In this document: piece after piece, positions 1 through 9,034 of the stretch
How the letters are laid out: each line of letters opens with the position of its first letter
Position numbering within the stretch: position 1 is the first letter of the stretch
Source: an uncultured Prevotella sp.
Lineage (GTDB): Bacteria; Bacteroidota; Bacteroidia; Bacteroidales; Bacteroidaceae
Reading direction: 5' to 3'
NCBI GenBank assembly: GCA_900314455.1
Contig: OMVI01000093.1
Span: forward strand, 62,001-126,000
DNA length: 64,000 bases
Notes under the pieces: generated by a model
Databases searched by the model: none
What the model was told of the DNA's origin: nothing
Seen by the model: the letters and a program-made list of their open reading frames with translations, nothing else
Program-made: the position numbers and the translations under genes

Positions 1-1
1 C

Positions 2-1219
2 AACGGCTTCAACTTCAACATCGCTTCTGCCTACGCTTGCGCCTATCCGCTTGGCGTACTTGGTATTATAGGGGCGTCTTTGGCAGTGAAATACTTCTTC
101 CATGTCGACTTTAAGGAAGAGAACGAGAAGATGATGGAGAAGGAATCGGCTGACCCGCACGTCAAGCCACACGTCATGTACCTCAAGGTTGCCAACACAT
201 ACATTGCCGGAAGAACCCTTTCACAGATTTCAGAGTTCCTCAACCGCGACATCGTCTGCACCCGTATCCTCCATGAAGGAAAGCTCAGCGTGCCCCGTCG
301 CGACACCAAATTCGAGATGGGCGACGAGGTTTTGGTAGCCTGTGCGGAAAGCGACGCCGAGGCTATACAGGCTTTCATCGGTCCTACTATAGACGATCAT
401 TGGGTTGAAAGTCCTACCGCCCAGCAGATGGTTAGCCGCAAAGTGATTGTCACTAACACAGCCATGAACGGTAAGAGTCTTGGCAAGATGCACTTCTCAA
501 GCCTTTACGGAGTCAACATAACACGTATAACCCGCCAGGGCATGGAGCTCTTCGCAAGCCGCAGCCACCACTTCCACGTAGGCGACCGCATCACTGTCGT
601 CGGTCCGGAGGAGAACGTCAATCGTGTAGCAGAGATGATGGGAAACCAGGAAAGGAAACTGAACATGCCGAACATAGCAACCATTTTCATCGGCATCATT
701 GTCGGTATCATCTTCGGAAGCCTTCCTTTCTCAATTCCGGGAATGCCCGTTCCGCTGAGGCTCGGTCTCGCCGGCGGTCCGCTTATCATAGCAATCCTAG
801 TCGGTCGCTTCGGTTATCGAATGGGACTGAACACCTATATGACAACATCAGCCAACATGATGCTTCGCGAATTCGGACTTGTACTGTTCCTTGCGTCAGT
901 CGGTATTAAGGCAGGCGACGGCTTCTGGCAGACCGTTGTAGCCGGAGACGGACTGAAATATGTCGGTACCGGTTTCCTCATTACAGTCATCCCAATTCTC
1001 ATTGTCGCCATAATAGCATATAAGAAGTTCCACTTCGGCTACTTCACGATAATGGGAATGATAGCCGGAACATACACCGACCCACCAGCACTTGCCTACG
1101 CCAACTCCGTTTGCCTTGGTGAGTCGTCAGCTATCGGCTACTCCACCGTGTATCCTCTGAGCATGTTCCTGCGAATATTTACCGCACAGATAATAGTCCT
1201 ATTCTGCTGTGGAGTGTGA
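2..1219 (+). CDS. AspT/YidE-type transporter, 5' truncated by window edge
   Basis: C-terminal part of a membrane transporter of the aspartate:alanine exchanger (AspT/YidE/YbjL) family. The frame is open from base 2, so the gene begins upstream; an internal TTG at 80 is not the start. Two RCK_C (TrkA-C-like) regulatory domains lie at about 170-400 and 430-640. They are followed by a hydrophobic region of several membrane helices from about 670 to the stop, with the glycine/proline-rich loop GMIAGTYTDPPALAY near the end. The family architecture is helices, two RCK_C domains, helices, about 550 residues in all, so roughly the last 400 residues are here. Substrate is unknown; family members exchange amino acids or other small anions. 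Family is confident, substrate is not. Confidence 0.85.
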   Translation, partial: NGFNFNIASAYACAYPLGVLGIIGASLAVKYFFHVDFKEENEKMMEKESADPHVKPHVMYLKVANTYIAGRTLSQISEFLNRDIVCTRILHEGKLSVPRRDTKFEMGDEVLVACAESDAEAIQAFIGPTIDDHWVESPTAQQMVSRKVIVTNTAMNGKSLGKMHFSSLYGVNITRITRQGMELFASRSHHFHVGDRITVVGPEENVNRVAEMMGNQERKLNMPNIATIFIGIIVGIIFGSLPFSIPGMPVPLRLGLAGGPLIIAILVGRFGYRMGLNTYMTTSANMMLREFGLVLFLASVGIKAGDGFWQTVVAGDGLKYVGTGFLITVIPILIVAIIAYKKFHFGYFTIMGMIAGTYTDPPALAYANSVCLGESSAIGYSTVYPLSMFLRIFTAQIIVLFCCGV

Positions 1220-1298
1220 CGAATCCTACCCTTTCTCAAATTCTACTATAATCTACAAAGTTCATTTTCACCACCCGACCTACATAACAAGACTACCA

Positions 1299-3905
1299 AT
1301 GAAGAAAGCAAAACTAATTCTGACACTCCTACTAATCGCTTTCATCGCCAACGACGCCATAGCCCAGCGCTATCCGTTCCAAGTTTCCTACCTCCCGGCA
1401 AACGAGCGCGCGAGGGACTTATGCCATCGCCTGACTCTCGACGAGAAGATAAAGCTCATGATGGACCGCTCCCCTGCAATTCCACGGCTCGGTGTTCCGG
1501 AGTTCCAGTGGTGGAATGAAGCACTCCACGGAGTAGGCCGCAACGGCTTCGCCACAGTCTTTCCCGTCACCATAGGTATGGCAGCATCGTTCAACGATGA
1601 CCTTGTCTTTGATGTATTCAATGCCGTCAGCGACGAGGCAAGGGCAAAGAACAACGCCGCACGTCACTCCGGACACATCGACCGCTATCAAGGAGTATCG
1701 TTCTGGACGCCAAACATCAACATATTTCGTGACCCACGGTGGGGACGCGGACAGGAAACATACGGTGAGGACCCATATCTGACAACGAAGATGGGACTCG
1801 CCGTGGTGCGCGGACTTCAAGGCGACGAACCCGACAAGCGGAAACTGCTTGCCTGCGCAAAGCATTTTGCCGTGCACAGCGGGCCTGAATGGAACCGCCA
1901 CTCTTTCAACTTGGAGAACCTTTCGCCACGTGATTTGTGGGAAACGTACCTCCCAGCCTTCAAGTCACTTGTACAGGACGGCAACGTAGCGGAAGTTATG
2001 TGCGCATATCAGCGCATCGACGGTGAGCCTTGTTGTGGCAACACCCACTACCTTCAGCAAATTCTACGCAACGAATGGGGCTTCAAAGGTCTTGTCGTTT
2101 CCGACTGCTCAGCTATCAGCGACTTCTGGAGACCTGGACGCCACGGCGTCAGCAAGGATGCCGGCGACGCATCGGCAAAGGCTGTAAGGTCAGGCACCGA
2201 CGTTGAATGCGGCAGCAACTTTGCCAGTCTTCCTGAGGCCATAAACGCCGGATTGATAACTGAGGAGCAACTGGACTCAAGCGTTATCCGCCTGCTGACT
2301 GCCCGCTTCGAGGTCGGCGACTTTGATTCTGAAGAGGAAAATCCATACAAGCAAATTCCGACGAGCGTTGTCGAAAGCGACGAGCACAAGCAGCTGGCAC
2401 TCGACATGGCACGCCAGTCAATCGTTCTGCTGCAAAACTGGAACGATGTTCTTCCTCTTTCGCCTTCCGACAGCGATGTCGTCGTGATGGGACCTAATGC
2501 CAACGACTCCATAATGCAGTGGGGAAACTACAGCGGTTATCCAACCAGGACAATCACAATACTGCAAGGCATACGCGAGAAAAATCCTAATATAAAGTAT
2601 ATTAAAGGCTGCGGACTCGTGCACAACGAAGTCGACGAGAGCCGCTATGACGAGATTTCCAACTCCAATGGCAGCAAAGGCATGAAGGCGGAGTTCTGGA
2701 ACAATATGACGATGAGCGGCTCACCGGTCAAGACCGAGGCGCTTGCCAATGGCGTGAACTTCAGCAACGGCGGTGCCACGGTGTTCTCTGCCGGAGTCAA
2801 TCTCGACAGTATGAGCCTGCGTCTGCAGGGTACTTTCACTCCGACAAATACCGAGACCGTTACGCTGAAGTTGAGTTTCGACGACGGTGCACGTGTGATT
2901 GTCAACGGAGACACTGTTGCCGACGTCTGGAAAACACGCAATCGCATTCAGTATATCAACAAGAACATCGACGTAGTTGCCGGCAAGAAGTACGACATAC
3001 AGGTCGATTACTTCCAGAAGACGGACATGGGCGCATTGCAGTTCGACATCGTTCACAAGACGACACCTACATGGGAGGACATCCTCGCACAAGTAGGAAC
3101 GGCCAAGAAAGTCATCTTCGTCGGTGGAATATCCCCACAGCTTGAAGGTGAGGAGATGAAAGTCAACGAGCCGGGCTTCCGTGGCGGCGACCGCACAAGC
3201 ATCGAGTTGCCACAGGTTCAGCGTGACATGGTACGCAAATTGAGGGAAGCCGGCAAGACAGTTATATTCGTCAACTGCTCCGGTTCGGCTATTGGTCTTG
3301 AGGATGAGAGCAACAATGCCGACGCCATCCTTCAGGCATGGTATCCCGGAGAGATGGGCGGGCGCGCCGTCGCCGATGTTCTCTATGGCGACTACAACCC
3401 GGGCGGAAAGCTGCCGATAACCTTCTACCGCCACGACAGCGACCTTCCCGACTATGAGGACTACAGCATGAAGGGACGCACGTACCGCTACTTCAAGGGC
3501 GACGCCCTCTATCCGTTCGGCTACGGACTCAGTTACACGACGTTCGACATCAAGCCTCTCGAGTTCAAACAGGGTCACCTGCTCGTCGACGTTACCAACA
3601 CCGGCAGCCGCGAAGGCTCCGACGTGGTGCAGATGTATATCCGCCGCCCGGCCGACGTTGACGGACCGACAAAGACTCTGCGTGGTTTCAAGCGCGTATG
3701 GCTAAAGCCCGGCGAGAAGAAGACCGTCGACGTGGTGTTCACAACTTCTCGGGAGCTGAGCGTTTGGGATGCTACGACGAATACAATGCGCTTCATTCCA
3801 GGCGATTACGAGATATACATTGGCGACAGCAGTCTGCGTAAGGACTTGAAGAAGTACACCATGACTATCACGAAAGGTGATAATGAAGCCACGCCAGCTG
3901 AGTAG
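1299..3905 (+). CDS. Secreted GH3 beta-xylosidase/beta-glucosidase with PA14 insert
   Basis: Glycoside hydrolase family 3 enzyme, 868 residues, predicted periplasmic or outer surface. The ATG at 1299 is chosen because it begins a signal peptide (MKKAKLILTLLLIAF..., cleavage after a motif ending in IAQ); the open frame extends upstream to 1209 without a signal. Domains in order: GH3 N-terminal barrel with KHFAVHSGPEWNRHSFN and the nucleophile Asp269 in VVSDCSAISDF; a PA14 insert at about 460-587; GH3 C-terminal domain; a fibronectin-III-like domain with VDVTNTGSREGSDVVQMYI. The SDC motif and HSGPEWNRH are typical of the xylosidase-type GH3 branch, but beta-glucosidase activity cannot be excluded. 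There is no SusC/SusD pair beside it, so it is not in a canonical polysaccharide utilization locus here. Confidence 0.9.
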   Translation: MKKAKLILTLLLIAFIANDAIAQRYPFQVSYLPANERARDLCHRLTLDEKIKLMMDRSPAIPRLGVPEFQWWNEALHGVGRNGFATVFPVTIGMAASFNDDLVFDVFNAVSDEARAKNNAARHSGHIDRYQGVSFWTPNINIFRDPRWGRGQETYGEDPYLTTKMGLAVVRGLQGDEPDKRKLLACAKHFAVHSGPEWNRHSFNLENLSPRDLWETYLPAFKSLVQDGNVAEVMCAYQRIDGEPCCGNTHYLQQILRNEWGFKGLVVSDCSAISDFWRPGRHGVSKDAGDASAKAVRSGTDVECGSNFASLPEAINAGLITEEQLDSSVIRLLTARFEVGDFDSEEENPYKQIPTSVVESDEHKQLALDMARQSIVLLQNWNDVLPLSPSDSDVVVMGPNANDSIMQWGNYSGYPTRTITILQGIREKNPNIKYIKGCGLVHNEVDESRYDEISNSNGSKGMKAEFWNNMTMSGSPVKTEALANGVNFSNGGATVFSAGVNLDSMSLRLQGTFTPTNTETVTLKLSFDDGARVIVNGDTVADVWKTRNRIQYINKNIDVVAGKKYDIQVDYFQKTDMGALQFDIVHKTTPTWEDILAQVGTAKKVIFVGGISPQLEGEEMKVNEPGFRGGDRTSIELPQVQRDMVRKLREAGKTVIFVNCSGSAIGLEDESNNADAILQAWYPGEMGGRAVADVLYGDYNPGGKLPITFYRHDSDLPDYEDYSMKGRTYRYFKGDALYPFGYGLSYTTFDIKPLEFKQGHLLVDVTNTGSREGSDVVQMYIRRPADVDGPTKTLRGFKRVWLKPGEKKTVDVVFTTSRELSVWDATTNTMRFIPGDYEIYIGDSSLRKDLKKYTMTITKGDNEATPAE

Positions 3906-3945
3906 TTAGGCGCGCGCCGGTACACCCCTACGTTTAAGAAAAGTA

Positions 3946-4136
3946 TTTACACGAAAACGAAAGATGTCCTTTTGGCTTCCAAAAGGGCATCTTTTGCGTT
4001 ATGAAAGGTCAGCTTTTGCAGTCTGAAAGCTCATCTTTTGCAAGCTCAAAGCTTAGGTTTTGCGGAGACATTGATAGTCAATGAGTTACAAAGATATTTT
4101 CTTCGGTTTGTCAATTTGAAAAATATTGACACAGAG
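3946..4136 (+). repeat. 191-bp intergenic element, copy A (five 22-bp units)
   Basis: First of four copies of a fixed-length element. 5' box TTTACACGAAAACG at 3946-3959. Five contiguous 22-bp units at 3960, 3982, 4004, 4026 and 4048, each of the form AAAG-N5/6-CTTTTGC-N6. A dyad TTGATAGTCAA follows at 4071-4081, then ATGAGTTACAA. The 3' box TTGAAAAATATTGACA starts at 4116, 46 bp after the end of the array. The element occupies most of the 354-bp gap between the GH3 gene and the OmpA-like gene; the rest is unassigned sequence and the OmpA promoter. No ORF, no terminal inverted repeats. Confidence 0.9.
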
Positions 4137-4192
4137 AAGTTCTGCCATTGGAATACTTTAACATCCCTTAACCGCGATTGGCAGTAGATTTT

Positions 4193-4223
4193 TTGCTTAT
4201 CTCAGATTAGTAATGTATCTTTG
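4193..4223 (+). promoter_or_regulatory. Bacteroidota-type promoter for the OmpA-like operon
   Basis: TTG at 4193-4195 and TATCTTTG at 4216-4223 with a 20-bp spacer match the Bacteroidota housekeeping promoter (TTG, 19-21 bp, TAnnTTTG). The expected start of transcription is about 4230, giving a leader of about 30 nt before the ATG at 4260. Confidence 0.75.
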
Positions 4224-4259
4224 CAATGAATTAGACAGAATTTAAAAACCAGGAAGGCT

Positions 4260-4949
4260 ATGAAACATTTGAAATCAATTACAGCAGGACTCTGCATGCT
4301 TACGCTCGTCGGCTGTGCAACAAAGCAGGGAACATACGCTGGAATCGGTGCCGGCGGTGGTGCTGTCCTCGGTGGTATCATCGGTAACATCATCGGTAAG
4401 GACTCAAAGGCAACAGCCATTGGAGCCGCTATCGGCGCCGCAGTAGGTTCCGGAACGGGTGCCATCATTGGTCACCACATGGACAAAGTGGCACGTGAGA
4501 CCGCAGCACAGGTGCAGAACGCCAAGGTAGAAGAGGTCACCGACGCCAACGGTTTGAAGATGGTCAAGGTGTCATTCGACTCCGGCATTCTCTTCGCCCT
4601 CAACTCTTCGACACTCAGCAACGCTTCGAAGAATGATTTGGCACAGTTTGCCAACGTTCTGAAGAACAACTCCGACTGCTCAGTGAACGTCTACGGACAC
4701 ACCGACAAGACCGGAACAGACGAAATCAACAATCGTCTGTCTCTCCAGCGTGCACAGTCCGTGGTCAATTATCTTCAGAGCAACGGTGTGCCAAGCACTC
4801 AGTTCAAGGACATAAAGGGCATGGGCAGCAAAGACCCGGTTGCCGGTCACGAGAACACTATTGAGGATGAAGCCAACCGTCGTGTAGAAATCTACATCTA
4901 CGCTTCGGAGAATATGATTAACGCAGCTAAGAAGCAGGCAGGAGAATAA
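4260..4949 (+). CDS. OmpA-family lipoprotein with glycine-zipper region
   Basis: Outer-membrane lipoprotein of 229 residues. Signal peptide with lipobox LVGC, so the mature protein starts at Cys19. Residues about 27-75 form a glycine-zipper segment (GIGAGGGAVLGGIIGNIIG and a second Gly/Ala block). The C-terminal OmpA domain at about 100-220 carries the peptidoglycan-binding pattern VYGHTDKTGTDEINNRLSLQRA. Role: anchoring the outer membrane to peptidoglycan. The stop codon overlaps the start of mtgA by one base (TAATG), so the two are probably translationally coupled, which fits a shared cell-wall function. Confidence 0.92.
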   Translation: MKHLKSITAGLCMLTLVGCATKQGTYAGIGAGGGAVLGGIIGNIIGKDSKATAIGAAIGAAVGSGTGAIIGHHMDKVARETAAQVQNAKVEEVTDANGLKMVKVSFDSGILFALNSSTLSNASKNDLAQFANVLKNNSDCSVNVYGHTDKTGTDEINNRLSLQRAQSVVNYLQSNGVPSTQFKDIKGMGSKDPVAGHENTIEDEANRRVEIYIYASENMINAAKKQAGE

Positions 4950-5629
4950 TGCTCAAGAAAGCGTGGAGCATCATCCGTTGGACTTTCGTCCTTCTGTTCG
5001 CATCATCTATATTAGCGGTTATCGCCTACAGGTTCGTTCCTGTCATGGCGACACCGCTAATGTTTATCCGGTGCTTTGAGCAAATTGGCGACGGCGAAAG
5101 CATAAAGCTACACCATTCGTGGGTATCACTCGACGAGATGCCCGCTTCCATGCCTGTTGCCGTTATGGCAAGCGAGGACCAGAATTTTCTCCACCATCAC
5201 GGCTTCGACTATGGCGCCATAGAGCGTGCTGCAAGAGAGAACATGGAGGGAGGCCGCATCCGTGGAGGTAGTACCATTTCCCAACAGACGGCTAAGAATG
5301 TTTTCCTGTGGCCCGGACGCTCGTGGCTGAGGAAAGGGCTGGAGACCTATTTCACTTTTCTTATCGAACTTTTCTGGAGCAAACAGCGCATAATGGAGGT
5401 CTATCTGAACTCCATTGAGATGGGCGACGGCATATACGGAGTGGAAGCCGTTGCCGAACAGCACTTCAACCGCACAGCTGGGGAGCTGACGAAAGCTGAT
5501 TGTGCGCTCATTGCCGCCACTCTGCCAAATCCGAGACGCTTCAACTCAGGCTCACCGGGCAGATATATGAAGAAACGGCAGCAGTGGATTTTGAGACAGA
5601 TGAAGGCTATTCCGGCTTTCCCTGAATAA
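4949..5629 (+). CDS. mtgA: Monofunctional biosynthetic peptidoglycan transglycosylase
   Basis: GT51 enzyme that polymerises lipid II into glycan strands at the periplasmic face of the inner membrane. 226 residues with one N-terminal membrane helix at about 11-27. Catalytic Glu76 sits in ASEDQNFLHHHGFD. The conserved GGSTISQQTAKN, ELFWSKQRIMEVYLNSIEMG and AALI-type (ALIAATLPNPRRFN) motifs are all present. There is no transpeptidase domain, which separates it from class A penicillin-binding proteins. It overlaps the upstream OmpA-like gene by one base and is followed after 6 bp by the PcrA helicase gene, so all three are likely co-transcribed. Confidence 0.93.
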   Translation: MLKKAWSIIRWTFVLLFASSILAVIAYRFVPVMATPLMFIRCFEQIGDGESIKLHHSWVSLDEMPASMPVAVMASEDQNFLHHHGFDYGAIERAARENMEGGRIRGGSTISQQTAKNVFLWPGRSWLRKGLETYFTFLIELFWSKQRIMEVYLNSIEMGDGIYGVEAVAEQHFNRTAGELTKADCALIAATLPNPRRFNSGSPGRYMKKRQQWILRQMKAIPAFPE

Positions 5630-5635
5630 CAAACT

Positions 5636-8116
5636 ATGGACAAAGATTTTCTGAACGACCTTAACGAAAGCCAGAGAAAGGCAGTTGAATATATAGACGG
5701 ACCGCAGCTCGTGATAGCTGGCGCAGGCTCCGGAAAGACCCGCGTGCTGACTTACAAGATAGCCTTCCTGTTGGAAAAGGGCATGAAGCCATGGAACATT
5801 CTAGCCCTGACGTTCACCAACAAGGCAGCACGGGAGATGAAGGAGCGCATAGCGAAGCTCGTAGGTGAGCAGCGTGCGCGCTACCTTAATATGGGAACGT
5901 TCCACTCTATCTTTGCCCGCATTCTCAGAACGGAAGCTTCGAGCATCGGTTTCGATGCCAATTACACCATTTACGACGAGAACGACAGCCGCACTTTGAT
6001 AAAGAATATCATCAAGGCGATGGCGCTCAACGACAAGGTTTACAAGCCGGCAGCTGTCCACGGACTCATATCGATGGCAAAGAACCACCTTATCACGGCG
6101 GAAGACTATGCCAACGATGCGAGCGCAATGGAGCGCGACACCGACAGCAAGATGCCTGCCGTGAAGGACGTGTATTCGTCTTACGCAGCGCACTGTCGCA
6201 CTTCGAATGCCATGGACTTCGATGACCTGCTGCTGAACACGTACATCATGCTCCGCGACCACGAGGATATAAGGCAGAAATACGCAGAAAGGTTTCAGTA
6301 TATCCTCGTCGACGAGTATCAGGACACAAACTCCGCCCAGCAGGCAATACTGACTTTGCTCGCCGGAAAGCATAACAATGTGTGCGTCGTGGGCGACGAC
6401 TATCAGAGCATCTATTCGTTCCGAGGCGCGAATATCGATAATATACTTGATTTTCAGGATAAGTTCCACGATACGAAACTCTTCAAGCTCGAGCGCAACT
6501 ATCGCAGTACGCAGATGATAGTGAAGGCCGCCAACTCGCTGATGAAGCACAACCAGCGGCAGATTGAAAAAGATGTCTACAGCGAGGAAAACAAGGGTGA
6601 CAAGATTGAATACCGTCCAGCATACAGCGACAGGGAAGAGGCGGTAATCGTAGCAAAGGAAATCAAGAAGATAAAAAAGGAGGAGAACGGACTGTATAGT
6701 GACTTCGCTATACTCTATCGCACCAATGCCCAGAGCCGTTCCTTTGAGGAAGAGTTCCGCAAAGACAATATACCATACAAGATTTACGGTGGTCTGTCGT
6801 TCTATCAGCGCAAGGAAATAAAGGACATCATAGCTTATTTCCGCATGATTGTGAATCCTAACGACGACCAGGCGCTGCTCCGCATCATCAATTATCCTGC
6901 CCGGGGAATTGGCAATACGACAATTGAGAAGGTGACGGCATGCGCCAACAATGGCGGCGTCTCTATGTGGAAAGTTATCAATGAGCCGGGGAAATACGGG
7001 TTGAATGTCAACAAGGGGACAATGACCAAACTGGCTACGTTCCGCGATTTCATTATGACGTTCGCCAAACATGCCGACGATACTGACGTGTACACTCTCG
7101 GTCAGCAGGTCATAAAGCAAAGTGGTATTGCAGCCGACTTATACTCATCGCGTGAGCCTGAGTATCTCTCGCGTCAGGAAAACCTTGAGGAAATGCTTGC
7201 AAGTATGCAGGATTTCGTTGAGAGCAATCGTGAGGAAGACAGGGGAAACGAGATTTACATGACCAACTATCTGGCTGAAGTCTCGCTGCTTACTGACCAG
7301 GACGGCGACGACGGGGACAACAACAGCGTCACAATGATGACTGTACATGCGGCAAAGGGTCTGGAGTTCCCTACTGTTTTCGTTGTCGGGCTGGAGGAAA
7401 ACATATTCCCGAGTCCGCGGGCGGCAGCCTCCAGCCGTGGATTGGAGGAGGAACGACGTCTGCTTTATGTTGCAATAACACGTGCAGAACGCCATTGCAT
7501 ACTGACAAGCGCCGAGAACCGGTTCCGGTATGGCAGTATGCAGTACGACACTCCGAGCCGTTTCATCAAGGACATCGACAAGTCTCTGCTCGACTCTCAT
7601 GCTGAAGTGGAGACGTCATCGACAGGTGGCGGCTATGGCTCGCGCATGCCTTGGGACCGAAAGCCTAAGCCTTGGGAGGACGGTCCACGCCTGGACAACC
7701 GCTATCAGAACTCGCAACCCGTTGCCGACAGGTTCATGGCGGACCCGAAACTTAAGGTGACGCACCCATCAAAGCCAGAGAAACCAATCAATCCGTTCTC
7801 AAAGCGGGCACAGGAAGTTCTGCTGAACGAAAGCCATAAGTACCGCAGGGTGAAACCGGTACGCTCTTCGTACGGCTCTGCCGGTAGCTCTTCTTCATCA
7901 TCATCGGCATCTGCCGCAACGCAGAAGACTTCTTCTGTGAAGACAGCCGCAGGCACTCTGAAGGTCGGCGACCGCATAGAGCATCAGCGTTTCGGTGTCG
8001 GACGCGTCGTCTTGCTTGAAGGTACGGGTGAGAATACCAAGGCAACTGTCGAATTCGACAACAGCGGCAGGAAGCAGTTGCTGCTGAAATTCGCCAAGTT
8101 CAATATCATTGGATAG
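5636..8116 (+). CDS. pcrA: UvrD/PcrA-type superfamily 1 DNA helicase
   Basis: ATP-dependent 3'-5' DNA helicase of repair and replication, 826 residues. Walker A AGAGSGKT is at residues 28-35. Motif II LVDEYQDTNSAQ, motif III VVGDDYQSIYSFRGA, motif IV LERNYRST, motif V VMMTVHAAKGLEFP-type and motif VI RRLLYVAITRAE are all readable. After a Ser-rich low-complexity linker (about residues 745-765) comes a C-terminal SH3/Tudor-like segment (VGDRIEHQRFGVGRV), which in PcrA binds RNA polymerase. Start ATG 5636 lies 6 bp after the mtgA stop. UvrD and PcrA names are interchangeable here. Confidence 0.93.
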   Translation: MDKDFLNDLNESQRKAVEYIDGPQLVIAGAGSGKTRVLTYKIAFLLEKGMKPWNILALTFTNKAAREMKERIAKLVGEQRARYLNMGTFHSIFARILRTEASSIGFDANYTIYDENDSRTLIKNIIKAMALNDKVYKPAAVHGLISMAKNHLITAEDYANDASAMERDTDSKMPAVKDVYSSYAAHCRTSNAMDFDDLLLNTYIMLRDHEDIRQKYAERFQYILVDEYQDTNSAQQAILTLLAGKHNNVCVVGDDYQSIYSFRGANIDNILDFQDKFHDTKLFKLERNYRSTQMIVKAANSLMKHNQRQIEKDVYSEENKGDKIEYRPAYSDREEAVIVAKEIKKIKKEENGLYSDFAILYRTNAQSRSFEEEFRKDNIPYKIYGGLSFYQRKEIKDIIAYFRMIVNPNDDQALLRIINYPARGIGNTTIEKVTACANNGGVSMWKVINEPGKYGLNVNKGTMTKLATFRDFIMTFAKHADDTDVYTLGQQVIKQSGIAADLYSSREPEYLSRQENLEEMLASMQDFVESNREEDRGNEIYMTNYLAEVSLLTDQDGDDGDNNSVTMMTVHAAKGLEFPTVFVVGLEENIFPSPRAAASSRGLEEERRLLYVAITRAERHCILTSAENRFRYGSMQYDTPSRFIKDIDKSLLDSHAEVETSSTGGGYGSRMPWDRKPKPWEDGPRLDNRYQNSQPVADRFMADPKLKVTHPSKPEKPINPFSKRAQEVLLNESHKYRRVKPVRSSYGSAGSSSSSSSASAATQKTSSVKTAAGTLKVGDRIEHQRFGVGRVVLLEGTGENTKATVEFDNSGRKQLLLKFAKFNIIG

Positions 8117-8134
8117 AAACAAAGGGGCACAAAA

Positions 8135-8208
8135 AAACCCACATACATGACGGTTTGGATTTTCGTTCCATAAGATTGTGGAACTAATTCCGTCAAGTAT
8201 GTGGGTTT
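8135..8208. terminator. Large nested bidirectional terminator between pcrA and yebC
   Basis: A 19-bp outer stem (8135-8153 with 8190-8208, 18 of 19 paired, arm AAACCCACATACATGACGG) encloses an inner hairpin GTTCCA (8165-8170) / TGGAAC (8179-8184). It has an A-run before it and T-rich sequence after it, so it can act on both convergent transcripts. It fills almost the whole gap. Confidence 0.85.
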
Positions 8209-8236
8209 ATTATTTTATGAAGCGGGATGCTATTCC

Positions 8237-8992
8237 TTACTCGGCAGGCTGCTCGTCGAGAGGCTTCATGTTCGTATAGACGTTCTGAACGTCGTCGAAC
8301 TCTTCAAGCTTCTCAACCATCTTGTCGATAGTCTCGCGCTGCTCAGGTGTTACATCCTTCAAGTCTGTCGGTATACGGGTGAACTCGGCAGACTCTATCT
8401 CGAAGCCTTTGTCCTCCAAATACTTCTGAATGTCGCCGAAACTCTTCGGATCACCATAGATAGTAATCTCGTCTACACCAGTGTCCTCATTGACTTCCTC
8501 GTCGTATTCGTCGTCAACTCCATAGTCGATAAGGTCGAGGATGAGCTCGTCCATGTCTGTGTCGTCCTTTTTCTTGAAGGTGAACACGCACTTGTGGTCG
8601 AAAAGGAAGCTCAAAGAGCCTTGTGTTCCAAGGTTTCCGTTGAACTTGTTGAACACTGAGCGCACGTCAGCGACGGTTCTTGTGGTGTTGTCGGTAAGCG
8701 TATCGACGAAGATTGCTATCCCATGCGGACCGTACCCCTCGTACGGTACTTCCTTATACTCGCTCTGGTCCTTACCCATTGCGTTCTTGATAGCGCGCTG
8801 GATGTTGTCCTTAGGCATATTCTCACGCTTACACGTGGCTATGATAGCTCTCAGACGAGGATTGTTCTCAGGCTCCGGACCACCGGCCTTTACGGCGATG
8901 GAAATCTCCTTACCTAACTTTGTGAACGTGCGGGCCATGTGTCCCCATCTCTTAAGCTTTGTCGCTTTACGATATTCAAATGCTCTTCCCAT
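8237..8992 (-). CDS. yebC: YebC/PmpR-family protein
   Basis: YebC/TACO1 family, 251 residues, close to the usual length of about 245. The start MGRAFEYRK and the conserved blocks GHMARTFTKLGKEISIAVKAGG, NPRLRAIIATCKRENMPKDNIQRAI and YEGYGPHGIAI-type are present. Members have been described as transcription regulators and, more recently, as factors that relieve ribosome stalling at proline stretches; mitochondrial TACO1 is a translation activator. The tail after about residue 150 is acidic (DYGVDDEYDEEVNEDTG). The gene follows pheT by 42 bp on the same strand, so the two probably share a transcript ending at the nested terminator. Confidence 0.93.
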   Translation of the reverse strand: MGRAFEYRKATKLKRWGHMARTFTKLGKEISIAVKAGGPEPENNPRLRAIIATCKRENMPKDNIQRAIKNAMGKDQSEYKEVPYEGYGPHGIAIFVDTLTDNTTRTVADVRSVFNKFNGNLGTQGSLSFLFDHKCVFTFKKKDDTDMDELILDLIDYGVDDEYDEEVNEDTGVDEITIYGDPKSFGDIQKYLEDKGFEIESAEFTRIPTDLKDVTPEQRETIDKMVEKLEEFDDVQNVYTNMKPLDEQPAE

Positions 8993-9034
8993 TTTATTAA
9001 TTTATAATATTATAATGTCAAGTCTATGTTTTGA

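Noticed and set aside
1299..3905. Polysaccharide utilization locus around the GH3 gene
   Set aside because: No SusC/SusD-like, sensor or other carbohydrate-active genes adjoin it; the GH94 gene is over 50 kb away.
3909..3918. GGCGCGCGCC palindrome after the GH3 stop
   Set aside because: Ten bases, no partner copies or regulatory context; probably chance in a GC-rich spot.
3960..4069. CRISPR array
   Set aside because: Regular 22-bp period, but there are no constant repeats alternating with unique spacers, no cas genes nearby, and the same five-unit block recurs at four loci.
5801..7120. 439-codon minus-strand ORF inside pcrA
   Set aside because: No recognisable family, and it is fully antisense to a well-conserved helicase; a shadow of biased codon use.
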